Source of the DNA: Lewinellaceae bacterium
GTDB lineage: Bacteria; Bacteroidota; Bacteroidia; Chitinophagales; Saprospiraceae
Length of the DNA: 64,000 nucleotides
Assembly: GCA_020636275.1 (NCBI GenBank)
Contig: JACJYD010000001.1
Coordinates: 1,426,001 to 1,490,000, forward strand
Direction of reading: 5' to 3'
Part shown: one piece after another, positions 8,486-17,158 of the stretch
How the letters are laid out: every line of letters starts with the position of its first letter
How positions within the stretch are numbered: position 1 is the first letter of the stretch
Position numbers and translations under genes: made by a program
The notes under the pieces: generated by a model
Databases searched by the model: none
What the model was told of the DNA's origin: nothing
The model's input: the letters and a program-made list of their open reading frames with translations, nothing else

Positions 8486-9010
8486 CTATTCTTTTCCACT
8501 CCCCACAAAGTAGTCTTCTTTATTCCTGAACAGCACGTTGAACGTCGTCATGCTGCCGTAGCAGCGGGTGATGTATTGCTGGAGGTTGACCTTGTCCTCG
8601 TCGTCGAGTTTTTTGTGGGCGTTGATGCCTTGTTCGAGCACGCGGAGGCGATCGCGCATCATGACGATCTTGTGGAAGAAGGTTTCGATCGGCACTTCTT
8701 TGGATTGGAGGCCTTCTTCACCAGGTTCGAGGATCATTTTTCCGTTTTTCCAGCGGTCGCCGAGGGGGATGGTCTCCAGGCTGACGCCGGCCCATTCGCG
8801 CAGGATGCGGGCGAGCGATTTTTCCGCTTCGGTGAACGTGACGGATTCTTCCGGAGCGATCGCCTCGATTACTTCCCAGCCGGAGTAGGTCTTACCAATG
8901 TTTTTCAGGCCGGAGTCGATGAAGCAAACTTCATAAGCGGCAGGTCGCAGGCGTACGATGACGCCATCGCCGTATTCAGGGTGTTTTACACGGGATCCGA
9001 TTCCAAGCAT
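8486..9010 (-). CDS. Conserved-looking hypothetical with SH3-like N-terminus
   Basis: A 174-residue cytoplasmic protein without signal or membrane segment. The N-terminus MLGIGSRVKHPEYGDGVIV resembles the small SH3/Tudor-like motif found at the end of UvrD/PcrA helicases and in CarD-like proteins (G-x-x-V-x-H-x-x-F/Y-G-x-G-x-V). The rest is mostly helical and charged (TEAEKSLARILREWAG, HKIVMMRDRLRVLEQGINAHKKLDDEDKVNLQQYI). This suggests a nucleic-acid or polymerase-binding adaptor, but that is inference. It is divergent from the LytS-type kinase gene. Confidence 0.75.
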   Translation of the reverse strand: MLGIGSRVKHPEYGDGVIVRLRPAAYEVCFIDSGLKNIGKTYSGWEVIEAIAPEESVTFTEAEKSLARILREWAGVSLETIPLGDRWKNGKMILEPGEEGLQSKEVPIETFFHKIVMMRDRLRVLEQGINAHKKLDDEDKVNLQQYITRCYGSMTTFNVLFRNKEDYFVGSGKE

Positions 9011-9133
9011 AGGGTATGATCATTTTATTATGAGGAGGTAAATTTCTGAAAAATTCAGGGGAAAGCGGGGCTGTTTTTCTATCTTGATTTTTCTTTTTCC
9101 CTTCCCCAGGAGATTTTTTCAAAACGAAACAAA

Positions 9134-10999
9134 ATGACCCGGCTAGCCCTGATCCTTTGCCTTTTTCTCGCCCCTGCCTTTTCCCCGGGACAAAGCAAGG
9201 AACCTTTCCGGCTGACGACCGGAGATCTGTTGAATGCAGACAGTATCAACCTCCTGGAGGTGGCGGGCTATTTTTGCGACTCTACCGGCAAGTTGAGCCT
9301 GGATGAAGTTCAGGAACGGGTGGCGCAATTCGTTCCCTTTTCACAAGTATCCCCGGAATTGGGCACGCGGAATGTCCATTGGTTCTTTTTCCGCATAGAC
9401 CATACGGAGGGAAAGGATACGCTGGTCCGGATTTTCCATAGTCTTCCCAGTTTCCGGGTCACGGTATTTCAGAAAGACAGCCGGGGTATTACGAAGAGGA
9501 GCATGGGCCAGGTGAACCGTTCCCCGCGCTATTTTGTGGGTTCATACAATATGGCAAAGTTGACCATTCTTCCCGGGGAAGAAAGCCTGTTTTACGTGGT
9601 CACGGATGATCGCCCCTGGCAGACCAAAGAGCGGTTCTGCCACTTGAGGTATGATTTGTTGACTCCAGGTTTTGCCAAGGTCACCATGGAAAGAGAGCTA
9701 CTTTTGGATTTTGATTTTAGGGCAGCAACCCTGGCTTTTTTTGCGATTTTATCCTTTTTGGTCGTGTTTACGGGACTGATGTATATCCAGAACCGGGATC
9801 TGGCTTATCTTCGATATACCGGGTACGTAGCTTTGATCCTTTTATATTACCTGGCCCGGCGGTCGTACATCTTTCACACGCCATTCAGTTACATCAATGC
9901 GTGGAAAGTTTATTGGGAAATACTCCTGGCGCTTGGGATATTTGTCGGGTATATTCATTTTATCCGGGCGTTTTTGGATGTGCGTCCGGACCGGAGTCCT
10001 CACTTACACCAGACGCTCCGTATCGCCATGATCCTTTTATGGGGAGGATTGATCCTGGAGGGGTTGATCTTCCTGCTTTTCCCCCTGCACAAAGGGGTTC
10101 AGGTTTCGGAGTGGATCCGCTATGGGCTGCTGTTGGGCGGGGCATGGGTAATGGTCCGGGTTTACCAGGAGGGAGGTGTATTATCCAGGTTCATCGTTGG
10201 AGGGACGCTGGCCCTGGTAGCCGGCGGCGTATTGGTATTTGCGACCGACCGGCTTTATATTCATACGGGGATCAAACTGAAGTTGCATCCGGTATCCTAT
10301 TCCCAGATCGGGGTGTTGGCTGAAACGCTCATCTTTGCGCTGGGCTTGGGTTATCGGACAAAGCTGGTGCGGGAGGAGAAGATAGAGGCCGAAATAAAAT
10401 ACCTCAAGGCCCAGATGAATCCGCATTTTGTGTTCAACAGCCTGAACTCGATCAAGGACCTGATCCAGCGGGAGCGCCTGGAGGAATCGGAGCAATACCT
10501 GACGAAATTTGCCAGGCTGCTGCGCAGCGTTTTGAGCTTTAGCGAACGGTCCAGGATCAGGCTGGAAGAGGAACTGGAGTTGTGCCGGGACTATCTGCAA
10601 TTGGAATCGTTGCGATTCGATCAACGGTTTCACTACGAGATCACCGCCGATCCGGAGTTGATGGATATTTCCATTCCACCGCTCATCTTTCAGCCTTTTT
10701 TAGAAAACGCCATCTGGCATGGATTGATGCCCAAAACCGGGGAGCGATGGGTGGTTCTTCGCGTATTTACCCGGGAAGGGAAGTTGGTCGGTCAAATTGA
10801 GGATAATGGAGTCGGACGTGCCAAAGCAGCAGAAAAGCAACGAGATAAAAAGACGGGATCCTTTGGGGTTCGTCTGGCCAGGGAGCGTTTGCACCATCAA
10901 ATGTCGCAGGCGGAGGTGCTTTTTTTCGATAAAATTTCTAAATTTGGAGTGCCGGAAGGCACCCTTGTTGAATTGATCATCAACCTGAAAAACACCTGA
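9134..10999 (+). CDS. LytS-type sensor histidine kinase with 7TM-DISM sensor
   Basis: A 621-residue membrane kinase. A signal peptide (LALILCLFLAPAFSPGQ) is followed by an extracytoplasmic beta domain of the 7TMR-DISM type (NVHWFFFRIDH, PGEESLFYVVTDD), then about seven transmembrane helices (roughly residues 195-410). The cytoplasmic part is a His_kinase (PF06580) domain with KAQMNPHFVFNSLNSIKDLI, phospho-acceptor H431, and an ATPase domain (PPLIFQPFLENAIWHG, IEDNGVGR). It should phosphorylate the LytTR regulator encoded 2 bp downstream. The signal is unknown; DISM domains are often proposed to bind carbohydrates. Confidence 0.93.
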   Translation: MTRLALILCLFLAPAFSPGQSKEPFRLTTGDLLNADSINLLEVAGYFCDSTGKLSLDEVQERVAQFVPFSQVSPELGTRNVHWFFFRIDHTEGKDTLVRIFHSLPSFRVTVFQKDSRGITKRSMGQVNRSPRYFVGSYNMAKLTILPGEESLFYVVTDDRPWQTKERFCHLRYDLLTPGFAKVTMERELLLDFDFRAATLAFFAILSFLVVFTGLMYIQNRDLAYLRYTGYVALILLYYLARRSYIFHTPFSYINAWKVYWEILLALGIFVGYIHFIRAFLDVRPDRSPHLHQTLRIAMILLWGGLILEGLIFLLFPLHKGVQVSEWIRYGLLLGGAWVMVRVYQEGGVLSRFIVGGTLALVAGGVLVFATDRLYIHTGIKLKLHPVSYSQIGVLAETLIFALGLGYRTKLVREEKIEAEIKYLKAQMNPHFVFNSLNSIKDLIQRERLEESEQYLTKFARLLRSVLSFSERSRIRLEEELELCRDYLQLESLRFDQRFHYEITADPELMDISIPPLIFQPFLENAIWHGLMPKTGERWVVLRVFTREGKLVGQIEDNGVGRAKAAEKQRDKKTGSFGVRLARERLHHQMSQAEVLFFDKISKFGVPEGTLVELIINLKNT

Positions 11000-11001
11000 T
11001 C

Positions 11002-11751
11002 TTGAAACCTATTAAAGCCATTCTCGTCGATGACGAAAAGCACTGTCTGGACACCCTTTCCAGGGACCTGACCCGCCACTGTCCGGAAGTACAAATCGAA
11101 GCTATTTTTGACAATCCTCAGCACGCTCTTGCCTGGCTCAGGGAAAACACGCCCGATGTGGTCTTTCTCGACGTGGTCATGCCCCAAATGACCGGATTTC
11201 AGCTGTTGGAGCAATTAAAACCGACTTCTTTTCATGTCATTTTTACCACGGCTCATAGCGAGTATGCTGTTCAGGCGCTGCGAATCAGTGCCATAGATTA
11301 TTTGCTGAAGCCCATCGTTAAAGAAGAGTTGTTGGCGGCAATTGACCGGCTTCATAACACCAATGGGGCGGGGTTGCCGATCCCTCATTTGGAAGCATTG
11401 TTGTACAACCTGGAGAAGGCCAACCACATCAAGCGCATTGGGCTGCCCACCCGGGCAGGGTACGATTTTGTACCTACCGACGACATCTTCTATTGCGAAG
11501 CCGACGGCAACTATGTCAACGTTTTCATGAACGGCGGCGAAAAGCTGTTCGTTACCCGCTCTTTGAAGGAATTGGAATCCTTGCTGGAAACCTTTTCCTT
11601 TTGCCGCATTCATCACTCCTTTATTGTAAACCTGGCCCACGTGAGCCGGTATATCCGGGGCGATGGTGGAGAGGTGATCCTGGGCAACGGGATAACCCTC
11701 CCGGTTTCCCGGAACCGGAAAGATGATTTCCTGGAAAAGTGGAAGCTTTGA
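11002..11751 (+). CDS. LytTR-family response regulator, TTG start
   Basis: A 249-residue regulator. The receiver domain (about 1-120) begins KAILVDDEKHCLDTL and has phospho-acceptor D57 in VVFLDVVMPQM. The LytTR DNA-binding domain follows (about 145-249: DIFYCEADGNYVNVFMNGG, TRSLKELESLLETFSFCRIHHSFIVNL). The start is a TTG only 2 bp after the kinase stop; the next in-frame ATG would delete the receiver core, so TTG initiation and translational coupling are likely. Kinase and regulator form one two-component system. The downstream multicopper oxidases are possible targets by proximity only. Confidence 0.93.
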   Translation: MKPIKAILVDDEKHCLDTLSRDLTRHCPEVQIEAIFDNPQHALAWLRENTPDVVFLDVVMPQMTGFQLLEQLKPTSFHVIFTTAHSEYAVQALRISAIDYLLKPIVKEELLAAIDRLHNTNGAGLPIPHLEALLYNLEKANHIKRIGLPTRAGYDFVPTDDIFYCEADGNYVNVFMNGGEKLFVTRSLKELESLLETFSFCRIHHSFIVNLAHVSRYIRGDGGEVILGNGITLPVSRNRKDDFLEKWKL

Positions 11752-11993
11752 AAGGCGGAAAAGAGCACATGCTTTTGGTTCGCGAAAGATCCAGTTATCC
11801 GGATGACGCGCCATTTGTCCTTCCATTTTGGCCAAGTGTGAAATCGGTTGAAAGAATTGAAATAAAAGTCTGAAATTAGATTCAACCCCTGCTTTTTCCT
11901 AAAAGGCACATGAGGCTGAAGTTACCTGATTTGACCGCCTATTCTTCGGGCTGTCAAAAAGATTGTTTCCCCAATAAACCGTTTTGTGTAGTA

Positions 11994-12031
11994 AGGGCGG
12001 CCGCGCAAAGCGCGGCCGCCCTCTTTTTTTT
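11994..12031 (+). terminator. Rho-independent terminator after the LytTR operon
   Basis: A 13-bp GC-rich stem (11994-12006 and 12010-12022, core GGGCGGCCGCGC) with an AAA loop is followed by a run of eight Ts, the classic layout for plus-strand transcripts. It abuts the stop codon of the convergent oxidase gene at 12030. The 240 bp between the LytTR stop and the hairpin hold nothing I recognise. Confidence 0.85.
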
Positions 12032-14177
12032 AACGGACCAAGCTCAGGCGCCGGGTAATGATTTGCTCACCGGCAACGAGTTTATAATAGTAAATACCAC
12101 TGGGTGCGTCTTGACCGTTGGCTAATTTGCCATCCCACACCATTTGATGCTGGCCAGCCGGGTAGACACCGTTGGCGAGTACGCCTACCAAGTTACTGCT
12201 TTGGTCGTAAAGTTCCAGCCTGACATCCCGTACTCCCGGGAGAGAGAATAGAATGTTAGTCTCATCGGCGAAGGGGTTTGGGAAGTTTTGGCCCATCTCT
12301 GTCTGATCCATTTGCTGGAACAATTCAGCAATGGCCTGATTGCCGCCCATTCCGTGGGGAATATTTGCAGGCATGTCACCTACATACAAGGGGCGCATCA
12401 TTTCGTGATCTTCATGCGAGAGAATATGGCAATGCCAGACATAGGCGCCGGGTTTATCGAAGCGGGCAATGACCTTGGTCATTTGTCCCGGGTATACCAG
12501 CGCCATATCTTTCGGTCCGTTTTCCCAGGGTTCTGCATCGTCGAGTTTCGTTACGGCGCCTGGATTTCCCATGACGTTTTTAGACCCTCCTACTGGATCT
12601 GTTCCTGTTAATTCGGCTTCTCCTGAATGGCTATAACGCCCTTCGATCTCGAAGGAAACCAGGTGGAGGTGCATGGGGTGGACGTCCCCTGTCGTGTTAT
12701 AGATCTCCCAGGCTTCAGTCGTGTTCAAAGCGGGATTTTCCGTGATCATTTCATCCCATAGCAGGGAACCATTCAAGGAACTATTTGGGTCGTAAATACC
12801 CAATTGGGGACGAAGACGGCAGAATTGGTCGCGGCCTTCGAAGAGGACCACTTTGCGGGTGTTGGCGACGGGACCGGGGACGGAAAAGGGTTGACTGCGC
12901 AAGTTCGTTAACGTATTGACGCTGGCGTTCGGCGCTGTTGTCGTGGTTCCCACTTTAAACATCATGATCTTTCCAGTTGGGCGGTCGACATCGCTGTTGT
13001 AGTTGCCTCCCATAAAGGGGCCGTCCGGGCCGGTGTTCTGAAGGATGATGTCCGTGCCGTCATAGCTGGAAAAATCGAGGATCACATCATAGCGTTCGCC
13101 CGGCCCCATGAGGAGGTTGCGCACTTCCACCGGATTTTGCAGGAAGCCGTCGTCGGTACCGATGACCATGAAGTCCATATTATTGCTCAACTGGAAGTTG
13201 TAAAAACGGGAATCGGACCCATTGAGTATGCGGTAGCGGTATTTGCGCGGTTCGACGTTCTGGAATGGCCAGGCCATACCGTTGACCAGTATAAAGTCGC
13301 CGAAAAATTCGGCCACGATACTGGGGAAAGGCAGTGGAGGAGGCGTATTCCCGTTTTGGGCTGCCGGGCAGCCATCTGTGTCGGTATCTCCAAAGGCTGG
13401 CATATACAACATGCCGGAAGGCAGGAACATACGGTCCTGGACGGCCAGGCCGTAGCCCATGTCGGGCAATACTCCGTTTGCGATCAGGGATTGTTCATTG
13501 GCGTCGGTTTGCAGGAAGAAACCGGCCAAGCCTGCATACACGTTCAAGCGGGTAATACCCAGGGCATGGTCGTGGTACCAGGTGGTGGCGGCTTCTTGGT
13601 CCATCGGGTAATGGTACCATTGGTTGTCTCCATAGGTAGCTTTAAAATAATGATACCAGGGACCTGCTTCTTTCCAATCTCGCGTATACCAGGCTTCCGT
13701 ATTACCGTCGCTATGGTCCGGTACGTGTCCGCCATGCAGGTGCGTAACAATGGGAATACCATTATTGGTTTTCCACTGGGCCATGTGCAAGGAATAGTCG
13801 ATGAACATAAGGTGGCCGTTGGGAAGCTTGTTCTGCCACTTGATGTTGATCGGAGTTCCTTTTGCGGCTACAATAGTTGGTCCGGGGTAGGAGGCATTAT
13901 TGCCCAGGCCATAGCCGTATACATTGGTATACAGTTTGGTGCCTGCTTGGGAATAAATTCCCAGCCATTGGGTTGTTTTTCGCAGTTGTAGGACCTTGTT
14001 TCCTCCATTTGTCATGTCAATTACATCTGGAACAGGTAATTCACTGGCAAATGGGGTTGTAAAGGCCGGATCGAGCGTAGGTGGCGGGGTTTGGGAGATC
14101 AACATGCCTGGAGTGGAAAATCCAATAGCAATGAGAAAAATCCCAAATAAGAAGTGGGGGGAAATTTTGGATAACAT
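12030..14177 (-). CDS. T9SS-exported multicopper oxidase (copy 1)
   Basis: A 715-residue secreted multicopper oxidase of the three-cupredoxin CotA/bilirubin-oxidase type. A signal-like N-terminus (FLFGIFLIAIGFSTPGMLIS) precedes copper motif one, HLHGGH (H146-H151), and motif two, WYHDHALG (H202, H204). The C-terminal motifs HPMHLHLVSF and HCHILSHEDHEMM (from about residue 581) supply the trinuclear and type 1 copper ligands. The last 86 residues (QNFPNPFADETNILFSL, ending RRLSLVR) are a T9SS type A sorting domain. The enzyme should oxidise metals or phenolic compounds outside the cell using oxygen; the substrate is unknown. It is the last of three tandem paralogues. Confidence 0.94.
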   Translation of the reverse strand: MLSKISPHFLFGIFLIAIGFSTPGMLISQTPPPTLDPAFTTPFASELPVPDVIDMTNGGNKVLQLRKTTQWLGIYSQAGTKLYTNVYGYGLGNNASYPGPTIVAAKGTPINIKWQNKLPNGHLMFIDYSLHMAQWKTNNGIPIVTHLHGGHVPDHSDGNTEAWYTRDWKEAGPWYHYFKATYGDNQWYHYPMDQEAATTWYHDHALGITRLNVYAGLAGFFLQTDANEQSLIANGVLPDMGYGLAVQDRMFLPSGMLYMPAFGDTDTDGCPAAQNGNTPPPLPFPSIVAEFFGDFILVNGMAWPFQNVEPRKYRYRILNGSDSRFYNFQLSNNMDFMVIGTDDGFLQNPVEVRNLLMGPGERYDVILDFSSYDGTDIILQNTGPDGPFMGGNYNSDVDRPTGKIMMFKVGTTTTAPNASVNTLTNLRSQPFSVPGPVANTRKVVLFEGRDQFCRLRPQLGIYDPNSSLNGSLLWDEMITENPALNTTEAWEIYNTTGDVHPMHLHLVSFEIEGRYSHSGEAELTGTDPVGGSKNVMGNPGAVTKLDDAEPWENGPKDMALVYPGQMTKVIARFDKPGAYVWHCHILSHEDHEMMRPLYVGDMPANIPHGMGGNQAIAELFQQMDQTEMGQNFPNPFADETNILFSLPGVRDVRLELYDQSSNLVGVLANGVYPAGQHQMVWDGKLANGQDAPSGIYYYKLVAGEQIITRRLSLVR

Positions 14178-14510
14178 ATTGATAGGTTTTGGTTCCAGGT
14201 TATGAAATCAAAAGGGGGACCTTCATTTTCTGAAAAAATGAGGCCGGAAGAATAAGGATGTATGGAAAGGGAAGCTAAGTTTGGAAGAGCAGCACTTCTT
14301 TTTTGAAAGAGAAAGGCCGTGCGTTTGTTGCCTGTTTATAGGCAAACTTTGGATGGAGGGTAATGGCAGAGAGGGGCATCTATGGGGGTTTTAAGAATTA
14401 TGAGTCCAAAGTAGTAAGTTTTTTGATAAAAGTAAATTAATGTAAAAAATATTGTAAAAAATATTTTTATACAATTATGTGTTGGCGATAGTGTGAATCA
14501 GCGGAATAAA
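14178..14510. other. Intergenic spacer upstream of multicopper oxidase copy 1
   Basis: About 330 bp with no coding signal. It must hold the minus-strand promoter of copy 1. The stretch 14410-14480 is strongly AT-rich (TAAAAAATATTGTAAAAAATA). I could not find a full TAnnTTTG box with correct spacing. Confidence 0.5.
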
Positions 14511-14547
14511 AAAAATAGGGGACGGTCGTCGACCGCCCCCTATTTTT
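14511..14547. terminator. Terminator of multicopper oxidase copy 2
   Basis: A 17-bp stem with one G-T type mismatch (arms 14511-14527 and 14531-14547), loop GTC, and A/T runs on both outer sides, so it can end transcription in either direction. It lies just after the stop of copy 2 at 14566 on the minus strand. Confidence 0.85.
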
Positions 14548-14565
14548 TCTAGGATAACAGAACAA

Positions 14566-16701
14566 TTACCGCACCAGGCTCAACCGCTTGGTGATGATCT
14601 GCTCACCAGCTACGAGCTTGTAGAAGTAAATGCCGTTAGGGGCTGCTTGCCCGTTGGCATAGGTACCGTCCCAGATCATTTTGTGTTTGCCTGCGGGGTA
14701 TACGCCATCGGCCAGAAGGCCTACCATTTGTCCGTTCATATCATACAATTCGAGGCGTACATCGCGGACAGCCGGAATCGTGAAGAGGATGACGGTCTCA
14801 TCAGAGAATGGGTTAGGCGTGTTCTGACCCAATTCTGCCTGCTCGAGTTGCGCCATCAGATCTGCGGCTGCATTGTGGTGGCTGCCTTGGGGAATATTGG
14901 CCGGGATGGCGCCGACGTAGAACGGACGCATCATCTCGTGGTCTTCGTGCGACAGGATGTGGCAGTGCCAGACGTAGTCGCCCGGGAGGTCAAAATGGGC
15001 AATGACCTTGGTCATTTTCCCAGGATAGACCAGCGCCATATCTTTCCATCCGTTTTCCCAGGGTTCCGCGTCACTGTACTTCGAAACGACACCCGGGTCG
15101 GTCATGATGTTTTTCGACCCACCGACCATCGGATCAGTGCCAACCAGGACAGGTTGTCCCTGGTGCGTATAACGTCCTTCGATCTGGAAAGCTACCTGGT
15201 GCAGGTGCATCGGGTGCACGTCCATGGTCGTATTGTAGAGTTCCCAGGCTTCGGTCGAGTTGAGCGCCGGATTTTCGGTGATCATTTCATCCCAGAGCAG
15301 GGAGCCGTTCATGGGGCTGGCCGGGTCGTAGATACCCAGTTGCGGGCGGAGGCGGCAGTATTGGTCGCGGCCTTCGAAGAGCACGAGTTTGCGCGTGTTG
15401 GTCGGCGTCAGCGGTGCGATGGCCGGGCGCAATACGGATGCAGTTGTAACGGTGGCGTTGGGGCCGGTGGTCGTTGTACCGACGCGGAATTGCATGATCT
15501 GACCGGTCGGGCGGGTCACGTCATTGTCGAAATTGACGCCCATGAAGGGGCCATCCGGTCCGGTGTTTTGGAGAATGATGTCAGTTCCTGCATAGGCAGA
15601 GAAGTCGAGGACGACGTCGTAGCGTTCGCCCGGACCCATAAGCAGGCTATTGACCATGACCGGTTGGTGCATGAGAGCGTCATCGGTACCGACGATCATG
15701 AATTGCATGCCATTGCTCAACTGGAAGTTGTAGAAGCGCGAGTCGGAGCCGTTGAGGATGCGATAGCGGTACTTCTTGGGTTCGACGTTCTGGTACGGCC
15801 AGGTCATCCCGTTCACCAGGATGAAGTCGCCGAAGAACTCAGCTACGACACTGGGGAATGGCAGCGGGTTGGGACCGGTCTCACTTTCTGCAGCGGGGCA
15901 ACCTTCTTCATCAGCTTCGCCGATGAACGGCATAAACAGAGCACCCGTGGTCGTAAACTGGCGGTCTTGCACAGCCAGGCCATAGCCCATGCCGGGCAGC
16001 ACGTTGCTGTTAACGAGCGCTTGTTCGTTGGCGTCGGTTTGGAGGAAAAAACCTGCCAGACCGGCGTACACGTTCAGGCGGGTAATTCCCAGTGCGTGGT
16101 CGTGATACCAGGTAGTGCCGGCTTCCTGATCCATTGCGTAGTGGTACCATTTGTTGTCGCCGGTAGTCATGGTGAAGTAGTGGTACCAGGGACCACCTTC
16201 ACTCCAGTTGCGGGTGTACCAGGCTTCGGTGTTACCGTCGCTGTTGTCAACGACGTGACCGCCGTGGAGGTGGGTCACGATCGGAATACCGTTGCGGGGT
16301 TTCCATTGGGCCATGTGCAGCGAGTAGTCGACGGTCAACAGGTGACCGTTGGGCAGTTTGTTGTCCCATTTGATGTCGACCGGGGTACCTCTCCAACCCA
16401 GGATCGTCGGACCCGGGTAGCTCACCGAAAAACCTTCACCATAGCCATACACACTCGTATACAACTTGGTGTTGCTCGGGGAGCGAAGGCCCAGCCACTG
16501 GGTCGTTTTCCGAAGGTTGATCACTCTGTCCACGCCGTTTGCCAGGTTAATGACGGAGGGCACGGGCAGCGGTTCAACAAATTTGGGATGCCCGACCGGA
16601 TCCAGTGTCGGGACCTGGGCTTGCGTTGTACCCGGTGCAAGGAAACCGAGGGTCAACGCCAACAGTAGGATGAAAGTTGGTGGAAAAAACTTGGATAACA
16701 T
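14566..16701 (-). CDS. T9SS-exported multicopper oxidase (copy 2)
   Basis: A 711-residue paralogue of the neighbouring oxidases. I start it at the ATG at 16701 (MLSKFFPPTFILLLALTLG), matching the MLSK starts of the two sister genes; an in-frame TTG two codons upstream is less likely. All copper motifs are retained: HLHGGHV, WYHDHALG, HPMHLHQVAF and HCHILSHEDHEMM. The C-terminal T9SS type A domain begins QNTPNPFSDETVILF and ends KRLSLVR. By eye it is very similar to copies 1 and 3 over the whole length. Its own spacer and terminator suggest separate transcription. Confidence 0.94.
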   Translation of the reverse strand: MLSKFFPPTFILLLALTLGFLAPGTTQAQVPTLDPVGHPKFVEPLPVPSVINLANGVDRVINLRKTTQWLGLRSPSNTKLYTSVYGYGEGFSVSYPGPTILGWRGTPVDIKWDNKLPNGHLLTVDYSLHMAQWKPRNGIPIVTHLHGGHVVDNSDGNTEAWYTRNWSEGGPWYHYFTMTTGDNKWYHYAMDQEAGTTWYHDHALGITRLNVYAGLAGFFLQTDANEQALVNSNVLPGMGYGLAVQDRQFTTTGALFMPFIGEADEEGCPAAESETGPNPLPFPSVVAEFFGDFILVNGMTWPYQNVEPKKYRYRILNGSDSRFYNFQLSNGMQFMIVGTDDALMHQPVMVNSLLMGPGERYDVVLDFSAYAGTDIILQNTGPDGPFMGVNFDNDVTRPTGQIMQFRVGTTTTGPNATVTTASVLRPAIAPLTPTNTRKLVLFEGRDQYCRLRPQLGIYDPASPMNGSLLWDEMITENPALNSTEAWELYNTTMDVHPMHLHQVAFQIEGRYTHQGQPVLVGTDPMVGGSKNIMTDPGVVSKYSDAEPWENGWKDMALVYPGKMTKVIAHFDLPGDYVWHCHILSHEDHEMMRPFYVGAIPANIPQGSHHNAAADLMAQLEQAELGQNTPNPFSDETVILFTIPAVRDVRLELYDMNGQMVGLLADGVYPAGKHKMIWDGTYANGQAAPNGIYFYKLVAGEQIITKRLSLVR

Positions 16702-17046
16702 ATGCAAAAGTTTTAGTTACAATGGAATAGACGAACCCCAGACCCATTTTCAGGTGAAAACGAGTCAGTGGTCGGTTAGAAGAAAAAAAGGGGGAACTCT
16801 ACGTTCGAAGGAAGAGCCCTATCGTCTTGAAAAAGAAGATACGCTGGGGGTCAGCCCATTCGAGGTGGGAGTACTTTTGCTGATCGAGGAACATGAAGGG
16901 TTCCATACAGGGGTTGTTTTAATCGTTAAACCAAAATTGATTGGCCTTGATCCCCTGGATTGGGAAATGATATAAATCAATTCGATGGCTGCTCGAGCCA
17001 TCCTAACGGGTTTATAGATTTTCCATTCCCGGTTTCAGGTTTTTTT
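16702..17046. other. Intergenic spacer upstream of multicopper oxidase copy 2
   Basis: A spacer of about 345 bp. Small open frames on both strands have no initiation signal or recognisable protein features. It should contain the copy 2 promoter, which I could not localise. Confidence 0.5.
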
Positions 17047-17079
17047 AACTGAAGGCCGCCTTAACGGCGGCCTTCAGTT
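17047..17079. repeat. GC-rich inverted repeat between copies 2 and 3
   Basis: A perfect 14-bp stem (17047-17060 and 17066-17079, core GAAGGCCGCC) with a 5-nt loop. A T run precedes rather than follows it on the plus strand, so it is not a textbook terminator for either strand. It lies 29 bp from the terminator of copy 3. Confidence 0.75.
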
Positions 17080-17102
17080 GTGTAATTTCTCATAGTGGAC
17101 TT

Positions 17103-17142
17103 AAAAAGGGCGCCATTCAAAAAAAATGACGCCCGTTTTTTT
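17103..17142 (-). terminator. Terminator of multicopper oxidase copy 3
   Basis: Stem GGGCGCCATT (17108-17117) pairs with 17125-17134 with one mismatch. Ts flank it on both strands (AAAAA at 17103-17107 gives the minus-strand U tract). It is 17 bp past the stop of copy 3. Confidence 0.75.
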
Positions 17143-17158
17143 TCAAAGAAATGCCAGT

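Noticed and set aside
11910..12125. A 71-codon plus-strand frame after the LytTR gene
   Set aside because: It runs through the terminator hairpin and into the antisense of the oxidase gene; no protein features.
14647..16668. A 673-codon open frame on the plus strand, antisense to multicopper oxidase copy 2
   Set aside because: No signal peptide, motif or known domain; similar antisense frames exist in copy 3 (17192-19024) and copy 1. They arise from the codon bias of the real gene, which has clear copper motifs.
17047..17079. Considered as the terminator of multicopper oxidase copy 3
   Set aside because: The T run lies before the stem on the plus strand and gives As after the stem on the minus strand; the hairpin at 17108-17134 fits better.
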